Shown here in pieces: positions 40,633 through 49,599 of a stretch of DNA of 64,000 bases. The position numbers and the translations under genes are program-made. A model generated the notes under the pieces. It saw only the letters and a list, made by a program, of their open reading frames with translations, ran no database searches and was not told the DNA's origin. Every line of letters starts with the position of its first letter. Position 1 is the first letter of the stretch. The DNA is taken from assembly GCF_036226525.1 (NCBI RefSeq), contig NZ_CP108487.1, forward strand, positions 5,518,001 to 5,582,000, written 5' to 3'. Origin of the DNA: Kribbella sp. NBC_01245 (GTDB taxonomy: Bacteria; Actinomycetota; Actinomycetes; Propionibacteriales; Kribbellaceae).

Positions 40633-41563
40633 AAGGACTTTCGGGCATGATCAGAGTGCCGGCGGTTGCGTCGAGCACCACGCGAGCGCCGAGCGGGACG
40701 GCCAGGTTGAGGTCGCCGTGACCGATCGGCGCGTTTTCGACGGCCGGAATACCCAACGGCACAAGGCGTTCGCGCAGCAGGTCCTCGACTAGGCCCGGGC
40801 CCTCGGCCTCGGTGAAGTCACCAAGGACGAGACCGGCCACCTGGTCGAACCAGCCCGCCCGAATGAGGTGGGTGAACAACCGGTCCAGCCGGTACACCTC
40901 CTCACCGACATCTTCCAGTACGACGATCGCGCCGTCGGGGCTCAGCGCGGTCGCCGTGCCAAAGCTGGCCGCGATCACGGCGAGGTTGCCGCCGAGTAGT
41001 CGCCCTTCGGCCCGGCCTGGGACGAGGGTGCGGACCCTGGTCTTCTCCTCGCCTGGTGACACGAGTAGATCGGGGATCGAGTCGGGCTCGAACAGCAAGG
41101 CCCGCAGGCGTTCGCGGCTCGCCTCGACCTGGAGCTGCTCGACGGCTCCGACCATCGGCCCATGCACGGTGACGAAGCCGTCCGCGAGGAACAGCTCGTG
41201 CAACGCGGTGATATCGCTGAACCCGAGCAGGATCTTCGCCGGTGCGGCGGTCAGCTCGACGGCATCAAGATGCTGGAGCATCCGATGAGCGCCAACGCCG
41301 CCTCGCGCACAGAGGACCGCCTTGTACTGCGGGTCGAGCCAGGCCTCGCGGAACTCCTTCGCACGAGTCGCGTCATCCCCTGCCAAATAAGGGAAAGACT
41401 CGTTCTGCGCGTAGACCGACGGCATCAGGATCGGGTCCAAACCCCACTCGCGCAGGATGGTCAGCCCAACCTCGAGCCTCTCCTCCTTGACCGGCCCGGA
41501 CGTGGCCACAACAGCCACCCGATCCCCCACCTTGAGCCGCGCCGGCTTCTTCAGGTCACCCAT
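40625..41563 (-). CDS. S66 family LD-carboxypeptidase
   Basis: The 312-residue protein has the S66 fold: RLKVGDRVAVVATSGPV, KAVLCARGGVGAHRML, the nucleophile Ser in LLGFSDITALHE, Glu in AIVVLEDVGEEVYRLDRLFTHL and His in APIGHGDLNLAVPLG. It cleaves the L,D bond of tetrapeptides during murein recycling, or acts like MccF on peptide-nucleotides. It has no signal peptide, so it is cytosolic. A large inverted repeat lies 17 bp upstream of its start codon. Confidence 0.92.
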   Translation of the reverse strand: MGDLKKPARLKVGDRVAVVATSGPVKEERLEVGLTILREWGLDPILMPSVYAQNESFPYLAGDDATRAKEFREAWLDPQYKAVLCARGGVGAHRMLQHLDAVELTAAPAKILLGFSDITALHELFLADGFVTVHGPMVGAVEQLQVEASRERLRALLFEPDSIPDLLVSPGEEKTRVRTLVPGRAEGRLLGGNLAVIAASFGTATALSPDGAIVVLEDVGEEVYRLDRLFTHLIRAGWFDQVAGLVLGDFTEAEGPGLVEDLLRERLVPLGIPAVENAPIGHGDLNLAVPLGARVVLDATAGTLIMPESPFI

Positions 41564-41579
41564 CAGGCGAGCCTACAGC

Positions 41580-41684
41580 CCTTCTTTTGCGTTCATTCGT
41601 CGCAATCCGCCCTCTCAGGCAGCGAACCTGTACATGTCGGCGGCGGGAAGAGGGCGGATTGCGACGAATGAACGCAAAAGAAGG
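41580..41684. repeat. 36-bp perfect inverted repeat with 33-bp spacer
   Basis: The left arm 41580-41615 (CCTTCTTTTGCGTTCATTCG then on to CCGCCCTCT) is repeated without a mismatch as its reverse complement at 41649-41684. The spacer is 33 bp. AGCCC/GGGCT outside the arms pair as well after a small bulge. It fills almost the whole gap between the large phosphodiester glycosidase gene and the LD-carboxypeptidase gene, both on the minus strand. It may be a terminator, but the length and perfection exceed normal terminators. Confidence 0.9.
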
Positions 41685-41690
41685 AAAGGG

Positions 41691-44600
41691 CTAGCGGGTG
41701 ATGGTGATGGGGGCGGACTTAATGGTGTTGTTGACGTTTACCGTGAGGGTGACCGTGCCCGGGCGGAGGCCTGTGAGCTGGCCGGTGGCCGGGTCGAAGG
41801 CGGCGATGGACCAGAACGGCGCCTCGCGGGCAGGCCCGAGGTGCAGCAACGCCGAGCCCGACCAATCGGCCGATACCGGGAAGGCCACTGGCACCCGGCG
41901 ATTCTCCTGTACGACGGTCGCGCCTGCCGGAGCCGAGGCATTCACCTTCAACGAGCCCGGCACATTGAGCTCAAGGGCGTCGACGTGCGGCCGGAGTTCG
42001 AGCTTGAGCCAGCCGCTCTCGGGCGACGACCAGTGCCGGTACGGCGCCTCGGCCACGCGGGCCGCACCGTCCACGCCGACCAACGCCCAGCCGGTGAAGC
42101 CGCCGGCGTCGGGTGCTCCCGTCGGCCCCTTGCCCGCGTTACCCGTGAGCGGCAGCAGCACGCCGTCCGTGCGAGTGGCGGCGAAAGTACCCGCATGGGC
42201 AGCCATATACGCGGCCCCCTTACCCGTCGAGGCACGGAAGTCGCCGAGCCAACGGACCAGCAACTCGGCTTCCTTGCGATCGGCCAGCTGCGAGTTCGCG
42301 GTCGGCGACGGGTCGTTGATCGGGTGGTGGGCCATCACCACGACGTTCCGGATCTCCTTGTTCCGGGCCGCGTCGTCGAGCTGCCGCCGCAGGTCGAGGA
42401 TCTGCGCGAACCCGCCCGCCCGCAACGAGCCGAGCGACGAGTCCCGCAGCACGAACCGGGTGCCCTTGTGGTCGAACGTGCTGGTCGGAGCGCCGAACAC
42501 CTTGCTCCATTCGGACAGGTCGCCCGGGCCGTAGCTCTCGTGGTTACCCGGTACGTAGTGCACCGGCACGCGTCCGCCGACCTCTTCGTCGAGGATCCGT
42601 TTGGCCAGCGCGATGTCGTTCGCAAAGGCCCGGTCGACGAAGTCACCGTTGATGACGAGGAACTCGGGCGACTGCGCGAGCGCCTCGCGAATGGTCCGGC
42701 GGGCCTGCTTGACCATGTCCGACTCGGGCGCGTCCGCGGTGAACTGGGCATCCGACAGTACGGCGAACTTCCAGCGGTTCGGGCCGATCGCGCCGTCGGT
42801 CAGCACCATCGGGTCCACCACCTTGGCCGGCGGCGCCAGCGTCACCGACGGCGCTCTCCGAACGGTGAGGTCGTCCACCACGATCCGGCCCGAGTACTGC
42901 CGCGTCGGCACGGTCTCCACGACGTACAGGCGGAAGAACTTCAACGGCATCGCCAGACCCGGCGGGATGTCCGCCTCGACGTACTTCCAGCCGGTCCAGT
43001 CGACGGCGGCCGCGAGGTTCACCGTCTTGGCGGCACCACCAGCGGCGTCGTACAGGTTGGCTCGCAGCCAAGCGCCCTTACCGTCGCCGTACACCCAGGC
43101 GCCGACCTTCTGCGGTTGCCCGGGCAAGGTCTGCTGAACGGTCTGAGCGAGGTACGCCGCACGCGTCGCCGTGGTGCCGGTCAGCGAGTAGTCGAGGGCG
43201 ATCGCGCTACCACCATCGTGGCCTTCGGCAACGGACTTGCTCGCGCTCACCACCACCGGGAACGACGTGGCCTGCCAGGTGTTGATGTCGTCGAGCTCAT
43301 CGACGACCTGGGCGGTCAACCCGGCGGTGACGACGAGTTCCGTGACCAGACCGGCGGCTTTCGCCTTGATCACGGTCGATACCGGCTCGGTGCCGATCGC
43401 GGTGACGGCAAACCCATTGCCCTTGGCAACCACGTTGACTTGGCTGGCGTCGTACTCGAGCTTGAGGTCGCGGTTCGACCCAGGTGGCGAAGCCGTCGGC
43501 GTCGTACCCGTTGATGCTGAACGTGCCGGGCAGCGAGAGCTGGCGCGTCGACGGCGCGAGGCGCGCGGGCTTGCCGATCACCGTGAGCGGGAAGCGCCCG
43601 TGGGCCTGCGCACGCGACGCGATCACCGTGGCCTCACCCGCGCGAACGCCGGTCACGATCGCGGTGCCGTTCGCCGAAGTGAGGCGTGCGTTGGAACCGA
43701 CGAACCACTGCGGCGCACCGGCGACAGCGGCGTACGTCTCGTCATGACCCCGTCCGGCGAGAACGCGGCTCAGGCCGGTCAGCACGCGGGAGCTGTGGCC
43801 GAGATCGGCGTCCGCGGCGGCATCGGCCGTTCCGGTCGCCTCGATGCGGAAGCCCTTGAGGAGTCCGGATCCCTTTACCGCAAGGAGTCCGAGGCCGTTC
43901 GGCGTGAGGCGCTCGGCGCCGTCGGACGGCTTGTTGACGACCTCGGGCGTGACCTCACCGGGTGAGCGCTTGAGCATCGTGGACGAACCGCCACCGTCGA
44001 GGTTCAGCACGTCGTCCGAGCCGAGGTCGAGCATTAGGCGGCCTAGTTCATATTCTGTCAGGCCACGCGAATCGGCCATCCGCCCGTCGATCGTGAGCAA
44101 CACCATCCGGCGGCCGTCGGCGGAGAACCCGATCGCGGTCCGCGGATGCATAACGCTGTCGTCGACGTTCAGGACCTGCCCGTCGCGGGCGAGCTGCTTG
44201 TTGCCGCTGATGCCGACGGCGATCTCCGCGGCATCGCTGCGCGGGCCGTAGTTCACGTCGATGGTCTCGCCTGGTTCGAAGGCGGTCAGCGCGGTGGCGC
44301 CGGCGTCGCGTCCGATCAGGGCGAGTTCCCCGGCGGCGAGTGGCGTCGTACCGGCTGAAGTGTTGCTCGAGACGACCACGCCGTTGCGGAGGATGATCTC
44401 GCGTACGGCGGCGACACCGTCGACCGTCCGCGTGCGCGGCGTCGCGCCCCACTGCGAGGTGTAGAGGCCGATGCCGCCGGCCGTGACCTCGGGCGAGTTC
44501 AGGTTGGTCAGGTCGAGCTTGCTGCCGTCGTCATCCGCGGCCGTCCCGGTGAGGAAGACCTGCGCGATCCGGCCGATCCCGTCGGCACCGATCACGGCGG

Positions 44601-45150
44601 ACTCGTTGTGACCGGTCTTGGGCGCGTTCACCAGCCGACCGGCGCCACCATCGGCGTCGCGCTCGATCCCGACACCGACGGGCGCACCGGTGTCGTTGAT
44701 GTCGAAGAAGTCGCCGTTGACGCCGGCGATCGCGCCCTTGCGAGCGACCTGCTGACTGAGCACCTCGCGCCCGGAGACCGTGCCCGGGTTGAGGTAGTCG
44801 ACCTTCACACCACCTGCGTCCAGGTCCGCGACCAGGATGTCGCCACGCAACCAGCCGCGCGCGTCGAGGCGATCGAAACTGGTGTACGTCACGCCAGGCG
44901 CGACCGGGCTGTCCGAGCGCCGCGTGACCAGGCCCTCGCCCGGCGGCGCCAGCGCGACGTCGGGAATGTCCGAGGCGGCCGACGAACCCGGATGTGCTTC
45001 CGCGACTCCGGCCGCGGCCAACCTTGCTTGCGGGTCAGGCTCCTGGGACGGCGCCGCGGTGGCAGTTGGCAGGACCAGCGTGGAGGCCAGTGCTCCGGCG
45101 AGCACACCAGTCACCAGTCGGCGGGAGGTCTTACGGGCGGACGACGGCAT
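41691..45150 (-). pseudogene. phosphodiester glycosidase - metallophosphatase, split by a frameshift
   Basis: Two frames make one large secreted protein of about 1,150 residues. The first (45150 down to about 43480) has a signal peptide (ASTLVLPTATAAP) and a NAGPA/DUF2233 phosphodiester glycosidase domain (KGAIAGVNGDFFDIN, DDVLNLDGGGSSTMLKR), then Ig-like repeats. The second (about 43480 to 41691) continues with repeats, a carbohydrate-binding-like module and a calcineurin-type phosphatase (FAVLSDAQF, VINGDFVDRA, YVPGNHESYG, VVVMAHHP). The frame changes at about 43472-43480, between GFATWV and RDLKLEYDAS. One base is missing or gained; sequencing error cannot be excluded. Both halves are otherwise intact. 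Confidence 0.85.
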
Positions 45151-45270
45151 GAGGTCTCCTCGGCAGGGCGGACGCGTCCATCCGACGCCGCGCGCCCTAC
45201 CGGGAGATGAGGTCCCGATGTACGCCGGTCAACCGGACGGTGACAAAGTAACCCGTCTTAGGCTTGACCG

Positions 45271-45332
45271 GTAGGTATTTGGCGAGACCAGTGTTGGCGA
45301 GACCAGAGTTGGTCAGGGCCGATTGGTTTTGG
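45271..45332. repeat. short direct repeats downstream of the rhodanese gene
   Basis: TTGGCGAGACCAG occurs twice, 15 bp apart (45279 and 45294), and TTGGTCAGGGC follows twice (45309 and 45327). The array lies just after the rhodanese stop, on the minus strand reading direction. No function assigned. Confidence 0.6.
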
Positions 45333-45647
45333 TCAGGGCAGCTTGACCGGACGGCCGGCGGCCTCCCAGCCGTACATGCCGCCGTCGAGGTTGACCACGT
45401 CACGCCCCTCGGCGTTGAGGAACTGGGTCGCCATCCCGGACCGCCCGCCGACCGCGCAAACGCAGACGACCCGCTCGCCCTTCGGCACCTCGCCCACGCG
45501 CTCCTGCAACTGGCCGAGCGGGATGTGCTGGGCGCCGGCGATGTGGCCGCGGGCCCACTCGTCCTCCTCGCGCACATCCAGGACAAACACGTCAGCCAAC
45601 ACGTCGTCGGTCAGCTCAGCAATAGTGATCGCGGGAATCTCAGGCAT
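45333..45647 (-). CDS. rhodanese-domain sulfurtransferase
   Basis: This 104-residue single-domain rhodanese has VFVLDVREEDEWARGHIAGAQHIPLGQL, and the active loop is CAVGGRS with the persulfide Cys. The last part is VVNLDGGMYGWEAAG. Small stand-alone members move sulfur to acceptors such as thioredoxin or moiety carriers; the partner is not evident here. Confidence 0.92.
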   Translation of the reverse strand: MPEIPAITIAELTDDVLADVFVLDVREEDEWARGHIAGAQHIPLGQLQERVGEVPKGERVVCVCAVGGRSGMATQFLNAEGRDVVNLDGGMYGWEAAGRPVKLP

Positions 45648-45720
45648 ACCCCGATCATTCCAGATGACCTGAGCTCCGCCACGGCCCGCCGGTCTGGCGG
45701 GCCATGGACGGGGCCGGCGG

Positions 45721-46302
45721 TCAGGAGGCGGCTGGGTCGGTCGACTCGGTCGCGGCGGGCTCGGTCGCGGCGGTTGGGGCGTAGACGAGGTGGAGGACGC
45801 CGGTCTTGAACGTGGTGGCGCTGACGAGGTCGAGCGGCACCTTCGCGCCGTCGGCGAACAGCTTCTTACCGCTGCCGACCACCACCGGGTGCACCAGCAG
45901 ATGCAGCTCGTCGACCAGGCGCTGCTCGAGCATCCAGCGCACCAACGTGGCGCTGCCGGTCGTACCGAGCACCTTGTCCTGCTTGAGCGCGGTCAGCTCG
46001 GCCGCGACGTCACCGCTGACGACGCTCGAGTTCTCCCACTCCGCGTCGGTCAGGCTGTTCGATACGACGTACTTGCGGGCGCCGTTCATCTGCGCGGTGA
46101 TCGGGTCGTTGGGGTCAGCGCTCGGCCAGTAGCCGGCGAACTCCTCGTACGTCTGCCGACCCAGCAGCGTCGCGTCGGCCTCGCCCATCAACGCGCCGAC
46201 AACCGCTCCCATCTCGTCGTCGAAGTAGTCGAAGTGCCACGTCTCGGGCGACTCGATGACGCCGTCGAGCGAGATGAAGAGGCTGGACTTGATCGATCCC
46301 AT
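45721..46302 (-). CDS. dihydrofolate reductase-like (RibD C-terminal domain) protein
   Basis: The 193-residue protein starts MGSIKSSLFISLDGVIESPETW and has LLGRQTYEEFAGYWP, RKYVVSNSLTD and HLLVHPVVVGSGKKLF, the layout of the RibD-C/YyaP group. The start is ATG 46302 with AAGGAG 6 bp upstream. The C-terminus is a low-complexity Ala/Thr/Glu tail. It probably reduces a pteridine- or pyrimidine-like substrate with NADPH. Not a housekeeping DHFR. Confidence 0.9.
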   Translation of the reverse strand: MGSIKSSLFISLDGVIESPETWHFDYFDDEMGAVVGALMGEADATLLGRQTYEEFAGYWPSADPNDPITAQMNGARKYVVSNSLTDAEWENSSVVSGDVAAELTALKQDKVLGTTGSATLVRWMLEQRLVDELHLLVHPVVVGSGKKLFADGAKVPLDLVSATTFKTGVLHLVYAPTAATEPAATESTDPAAS

Positions 46303-46417
46303 GATCGTCTCCTTGTTCTGGGGCTTTCGGTGCCTTTCACCCCTGCGTCGAAGGACACTCCCAGAATTCGACAACCCCCCGAAACCTTTTCCAACACCCT
46401 GGAAAAGCCCCACCCAA

Positions 46418-46669
46418 CTACAGCTCCGACGCCGGCTCGCCCCGAGGCTCAGCCACGACGCCGTGGTCCTCGACCGTCGTCGACCGCAGCGCGGCCAGCA
46501 GCTCGGGATCGGCGTAGATCTCGGCCGTGTGGCGCCACTCGGCAATAACCTGCCGAGCGGCCGCGGGCGTGTCCAGCACGTCTAGTAGCTCGTCGGCGAA
46601 CGTCGCCAGGTCGTCCGCAGGCAGAAGCCGGAAGATGCTGGGCGCCGGGGCGTCGGGATTGTCTGTCAT
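46418..46669 (-). CDS. small acidic protein, possibly Phd/YefM-antitoxin-like
   Basis: The 83-residue protein begins MTDNPDAPAPSIFRLLPADDL and has DELLDVLDTPAAARQVIAEWRHTAEIYADPELLAALR. The last stretch resembles the C-terminal toxin-binding helix of some actinobacterial Phd/YefM-like antitoxins (EWRxTAEVxADPEL). No toxin gene is adjacent. Its start overlaps the Fpg/Nei stop by 4 bp, so it is expressed with it. Function unknown. Confidence 0.6.
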   Translation of the reverse strand: MTDNPDAPAPSIFRLLPADDLATFADELLDVLDTPAAARQVIAEWRHTAEIYADPELLAALRSTTVEDHGVVAEPRGEPASEL

Positions 46670-47523
46670 TTGAGGAGTTTGGAGAGGCGGCGGTCGGCTA
46701 GGGGTTTGCCGCCGGTTTGGCAGGTGGCGCAGTACTGGAGGGAGGAGTCGGCGAAGCTGACCTCGCGGATGGTGTCGCCGCAGACCGGGCACTTCTGGCC
46801 TTTGCGGCCGTGCACGCGCAGGCCGCTCTTCTTCTCGGACTTGAGGTCCTGGGCGGCGAGGCCGGCCGAGCGTTTGACCGCGTCCTCGAGGGTCGCGCGC
46901 ATCGCGTCGTACAGCTGGGTGAGCTCGTCGGTGCTGAGGTTCGACGCCGGTTTGAACGGGCTCATCTTCGCCACGTGCAGGATCTCGTCGGAGTAGGCGT
47001 TGCCGATACCCGCGATGACCGACTGGTTGCGCAGCACGCCCTTGAGCTGGACGCGGCCGGCCGCCTTGAGGATCTCGCCGAAGTCCGCCGCGGTCAGGGT
47101 GAACGGATCCGGCCCGAGCTTCGCGATACCGGGGACCTCCAGCGGATCGCGAACGACGTACACCGCGAGCTTTTTCTGGGTGCCGGCCTCGGTGAGGTCG
47201 AAACCCGAGCCGTCGTCGAGCACCACGCGGCAGGCGATCGGGCCCTTGCCCGGTCTGACCAGGGTGGTCGACTGCTCCTCGCGCCAGCGCAGCCAGCCCG
47301 CGCGGGCCAGGTGCACGACCAGGTGCACGCCCTGGGCCGAGATGTCCAGGAACTTGCCGTGCCGCTGGACGTCGTCGATCAGCAGGCCCACCAAAGACGA
47401 GATCGGCGGGTCGTAGGTCTTCAGTGCGCTGATCGCGGTGATGTCGGCACGCACGATCGCCCGCTCGACGGCACGCTCCCGCAGGAACGCCGCCAGGGAC
47501 TCCACCTCCGGCAACTCGGGCAT
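46666..47523 (-). CDS. Fpg/Nei-family DNA glycosylase
   Basis: The 285-residue protein starts MPELPEVESLAAFL, with the N-terminal Pro as catalytic nucleophile and Glu next to it. It has a helix-two-turn-helix (VLRNQSVIAGIGNAYSDEIL) and a zinc finger CPVCGD...CATC near the end. It removes oxidised bases and nicks the strand. The start is ATG 47523, since Pro2 must follow Met; the frame is open 18 codons upstream. Confidence 0.93.
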   Translation of the reverse strand: MPELPEVESLAAFLRERAVERAIVRADITAISALKTYDPPISSLVGLLIDDVQRHGKFLDISAQGVHLVVHLARAGWLRWREEQSTTLVRPGKGPIACRVVLDDGSGFDLTEAGTQKKLAVYVVRDPLEVPGIAKLGPDPFTLTAADFGEILKAAGRVQLKGVLRNQSVIAGIGNAYSDEILHVAKMSPFKPASNLSTDELTQLYDAMRATLEDAVKRSAGLAAQDLKSEKKSGLRVHGRKGQKCPVCGDTIREVSFADSSLQYCATCQTGGKPLADRRLSKLLK

Positions 47524-47653
47524 TCCCCCATTGTGCCCTGAAGAACCGACGGTTTCCGGGTGTTCCTTGGCGGGCACCGCTACGGTCTAAGCAAGACGGT
47601 GTGCCGGAACGTGTCCGCGAGGACGCTCGCCCGGTCGAGGAAGGAGGCTTCAG

Positions 47654-47791
47654 ATGAGTTTCATCAAAGGTGTGATCAAGGCAGGCGTGATCGCCAAGGT
47701 CGCGCAGATCGCCCAGCGCGAGCTGAGCAAGCCGGAGAACCAGCGCAAGGCCAAGGAGATGATTCAGAAGGTCCGCAACAAGACCCGCTGA
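47654..47791 (+). CDS. 45-residue basic small protein
   Basis: ATG 47654 follows AAGGAGG by 6 bp, an ideal site. The product MSFIKGVIKAGVIAKVAQIA...RNKTR is 45 residues with 10 Lys/Arg and an amphipathic helix in the first half. It is short, so homology is not obvious, but small proteins of this type (FIKGLIKAGVAAKVxQxAxRELSKPENQ) recur in actinobacteria. It may bind membrane or nucleic acid. Confidence 0.6.
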   Translation: MSFIKGVIKAGVIAKVAQIAQRELSKPENQRKAKEMIQKVRNKTR

Positions 47792-47797
47792 CCCGGA

Positions 47798-48625
47798 TCA
47801 GCCTGGTTTGACGGCCTGCAGGGTGTACGACGCCGCGAGCCGCTCCGGGCGGTCGGTCAGTCGCCATTCGCCGACGTCTGTCTGGGTCATCAGCCCGGGC
47901 AGGGCCTCCCAGGGCACGCTGTCGTGCTCGACCAGGCCGGTGAGCTGCAGCCCGGCCTCGAACAAGGCCGTCACGATCTGGCCCAGACCGTGGTTCCACT
48001 CGTGGGTCACGGTGTGGGCGAACACGGTCTCCGTCTCGACGTACGTGCCCGGTGCGTCGAAGACGGTCGCTTCGGCCTGCTCGAAATACGGGTAGCCGAC
48101 CGTCACCAGGCCGTCGGTCCGGGCGTCGTCGAGCGCCCACAGCATCGGGTGGCCCTCCCGGATGAACAAGCGGCCGCCCGGCTTCAGCAGACCCGCGACC
48201 ACCTCGGCCCACCGCGCCACGCTCGGTAGCCAGCAGAGCGCCCCGATCCCGGTGAAGACCAGGTCGAACTCACCCGCGCCGAGGACCTCCACCGCGTCGT
48301 ACACATCGGCCTCGTGGAAATCCACCTCATCACCGGTACGGCGGACCAGCTCGCGTGCCTCGGCGATCGCGGCCGGCGAGAAGTCGAGCCCGGACATCCG
48401 CGCGCCCAACCGGGACAGCCCGATCGTGTCAGTGCCGATGTGACACTGCAGATGTACGCCGCGGAGACCGCGAACGTCACCCAGCCGTGGCACGTCGAAC
48501 CGCACCACGCTGCCGACGTACGCCGGGTCGTCCACGAATTGCTGCAGCCCGTAGTCGGCCGACGCCGCATGCGCGGGTGCGCGTTCGTCCCAGTTGGCCC
48601 GGTTGATCGTGCGGTAGTCGTTCAC
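47798..48625 (-). CDS. class I SAM-dependent methyltransferase
   Basis: The 275-residue protein has NRANWDERAPAHAASADYG, motif I VHLQCHIGTDTIGLSRLGA, GLDFSPAAIAEARELV, FDLVFTGIGALCWLP and the late EWNHGLGQIVTALFEAGL. This is the actinobacterial methyltransferase group of uncharacterised substrate. The start is GTG 48625. It is divergent from the ECF41 sigma gene, 84 bp apart. Confidence 0.9.
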   Translation of the reverse strand: MNDYRTINRANWDERAPAHAASADYGLQQFVDDPAYVGSVVRFDVPRLGDVRGLRGVHLQCHIGTDTIGLSRLGARMSGLDFSPAAIAEARELVRRTGDEVDFHEADVYDAVEVLGAGEFDLVFTGIGALCWLPSVARWAEVVAGLLKPGGRLFIREGHPMLWALDDARTDGLVTVGYPYFEQAEATVFDAPGTYVETETVFAHTVTHEWNHGLGQIVTALFEAGLQLTGLVEHDSVPWEALPGLMTQTDVGEWRLTDRPERLAASYTLQAVKPG

Positions 48626-48646
48626 AGCCAGACTTTCGCACTCGCC

Positions 48647-48673
48647 TGTCACACTTCGCCAGCCGATTACGTC
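48647..48673 (+). promoter_or_regulatory. ECF41-type promoter upstream of the sigma gene
   Basis: TGTCACA (48647-48653) is followed after exactly 16 bp by CGTC (48670-48673). This is the published ECF41 consensus (TGTCACA-N16-CGTC). It lies 37 bp upstream of the sigma gene start, so the factor likely drives its own gene. Confidence 0.8.
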
Positions 48674-48709
48674 AACCGGGTAGATCAGACAGCGGGAGGG
48701 ACCGGGAGA

Positions 48710-49585
48710 ATGCTGGCGATGAGCGAACAAGAGTGGCTGGCGACGCAGTTCGAGGCGAATCGGCCGCATCTGCGAGCGGTGGCGTACCGGATGCTCGGGT
48801 CGTTGCCCGAAGCCGAGGACGCGGTCCAGGAGGGTTGGCTGCGGCTGAGCCGTTCGGACACGACGGCTGTGGATAACCTCGGCGGCTGGCTCACGACCGT
48901 GGTGTCGCGCGTCTGTCTGGACATGTTGCGCAGCCGCAAGACCCGGCGCGAGGACTCGCTGGACGCCAAGGCGGGCGAGCTCGCCGAACGCGCGGATGGC
49001 GTCGATCCGCAGCAGGAGGCCCAGCTCGCGGACTCGGTCGGCCTCGCGCTGCTCGTCGTACTGGAGATGCTGACGCCGGCGGAACGGCTCGCGTTCGTCC
49101 TGCATGACCTGTTCGCGATGCCCTTCGAGGAGATCGCGGACGTCATCGACAAGTCGCCCGCCGCCACGCGCCAGCTGGCGAGCCGCGCCCGTCGCCGGGT
49201 GCAGGGCAATCCGGTCGTGCCCGAACAGGACCTCGCCCAGCGCCGACGCGTCGTCGAGGCATTCCTCGCGGCAGCCCGTGGCGGCGATTTCGAAGGCCTG
49301 GTCGCGGTGCTCGATCCCGACGTCGTGCTCCGGTCCGACGGCCGCATACCCAAGATCCTCCGGGGCGCGCGCGAGGTCGCGAGCCAGGCGGCGCTGTACT
49401 CCAAGCGGGCCGGGTTCTCCCGTTCGGCGCTGGTCAACGGGTCGGCTGGTTTTGTGGTGGCACCGGGTGGACGGTTGATGTCGGTGTTCGCCTTCACGTT
49501 CACCGACGACGGGCGGATCAGCGAGATCGACGTCATCACCGACCCGGCCCGTCTCGCCAACCTCGACCTGGGCGTCCTCGGCTGA
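48710..49585 (+). CDS. sigJ: ECF41 (SigJ-type) sigma factor with SnoaL-like C-terminus
   Basis: The 291-residue protein has sigma region 2 (RPHLRAVAYRMLGSLPEAEDAVQEGWLRLSR), region 4 (EMLTPAERLAFVLHDLFAMPFEEIADVIDKSPAATRQLASRARRRV), then about 110 residues of SnoaL-like domain (AFLAAARGGDFEGLVAVLDPDVVLRSDG, GFVVAPGGRLMSVFAFTF) as in ECF41 sigmas. That domain regulates activity. The start may be ATG 48710 (GGGAGGG 9 bp upstream) or 48719. The usual carboxymuconolactone decarboxylase or oxidoreductase partner is missing; a methyltransferase is divergent instead. Confidence 0.88.
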   Translation: MLAMSEQEWLATQFEANRPHLRAVAYRMLGSLPEAEDAVQEGWLRLSRSDTTAVDNLGGWLTTVVSRVCLDMLRSRKTRREDSLDAKAGELAERADGVDPQQEAQLADSVGLALLVVLEMLTPAERLAFVLHDLFAMPFEEIADVIDKSPAATRQLASRARRRVQGNPVVPEQDLAQRRRVVEAFLAAARGGDFEGLVAVLDPDVVLRSDGRIPKILRGAREVASQAALYSKRAGFSRSALVNGSAGFVVAPGGRLMSVFAFTFTDDGRISEIDVITDPARLANLDLGVLG

Positions 49586-49599
49586 CCGCCCAATCCGGC

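Noticed and set aside
41580..41684. Inverted repeat as ends of an insertion sequence
   Set aside because: The arms are only 33 bp apart, so no transposase fits between. Treated as a palindromic element or terminator instead.
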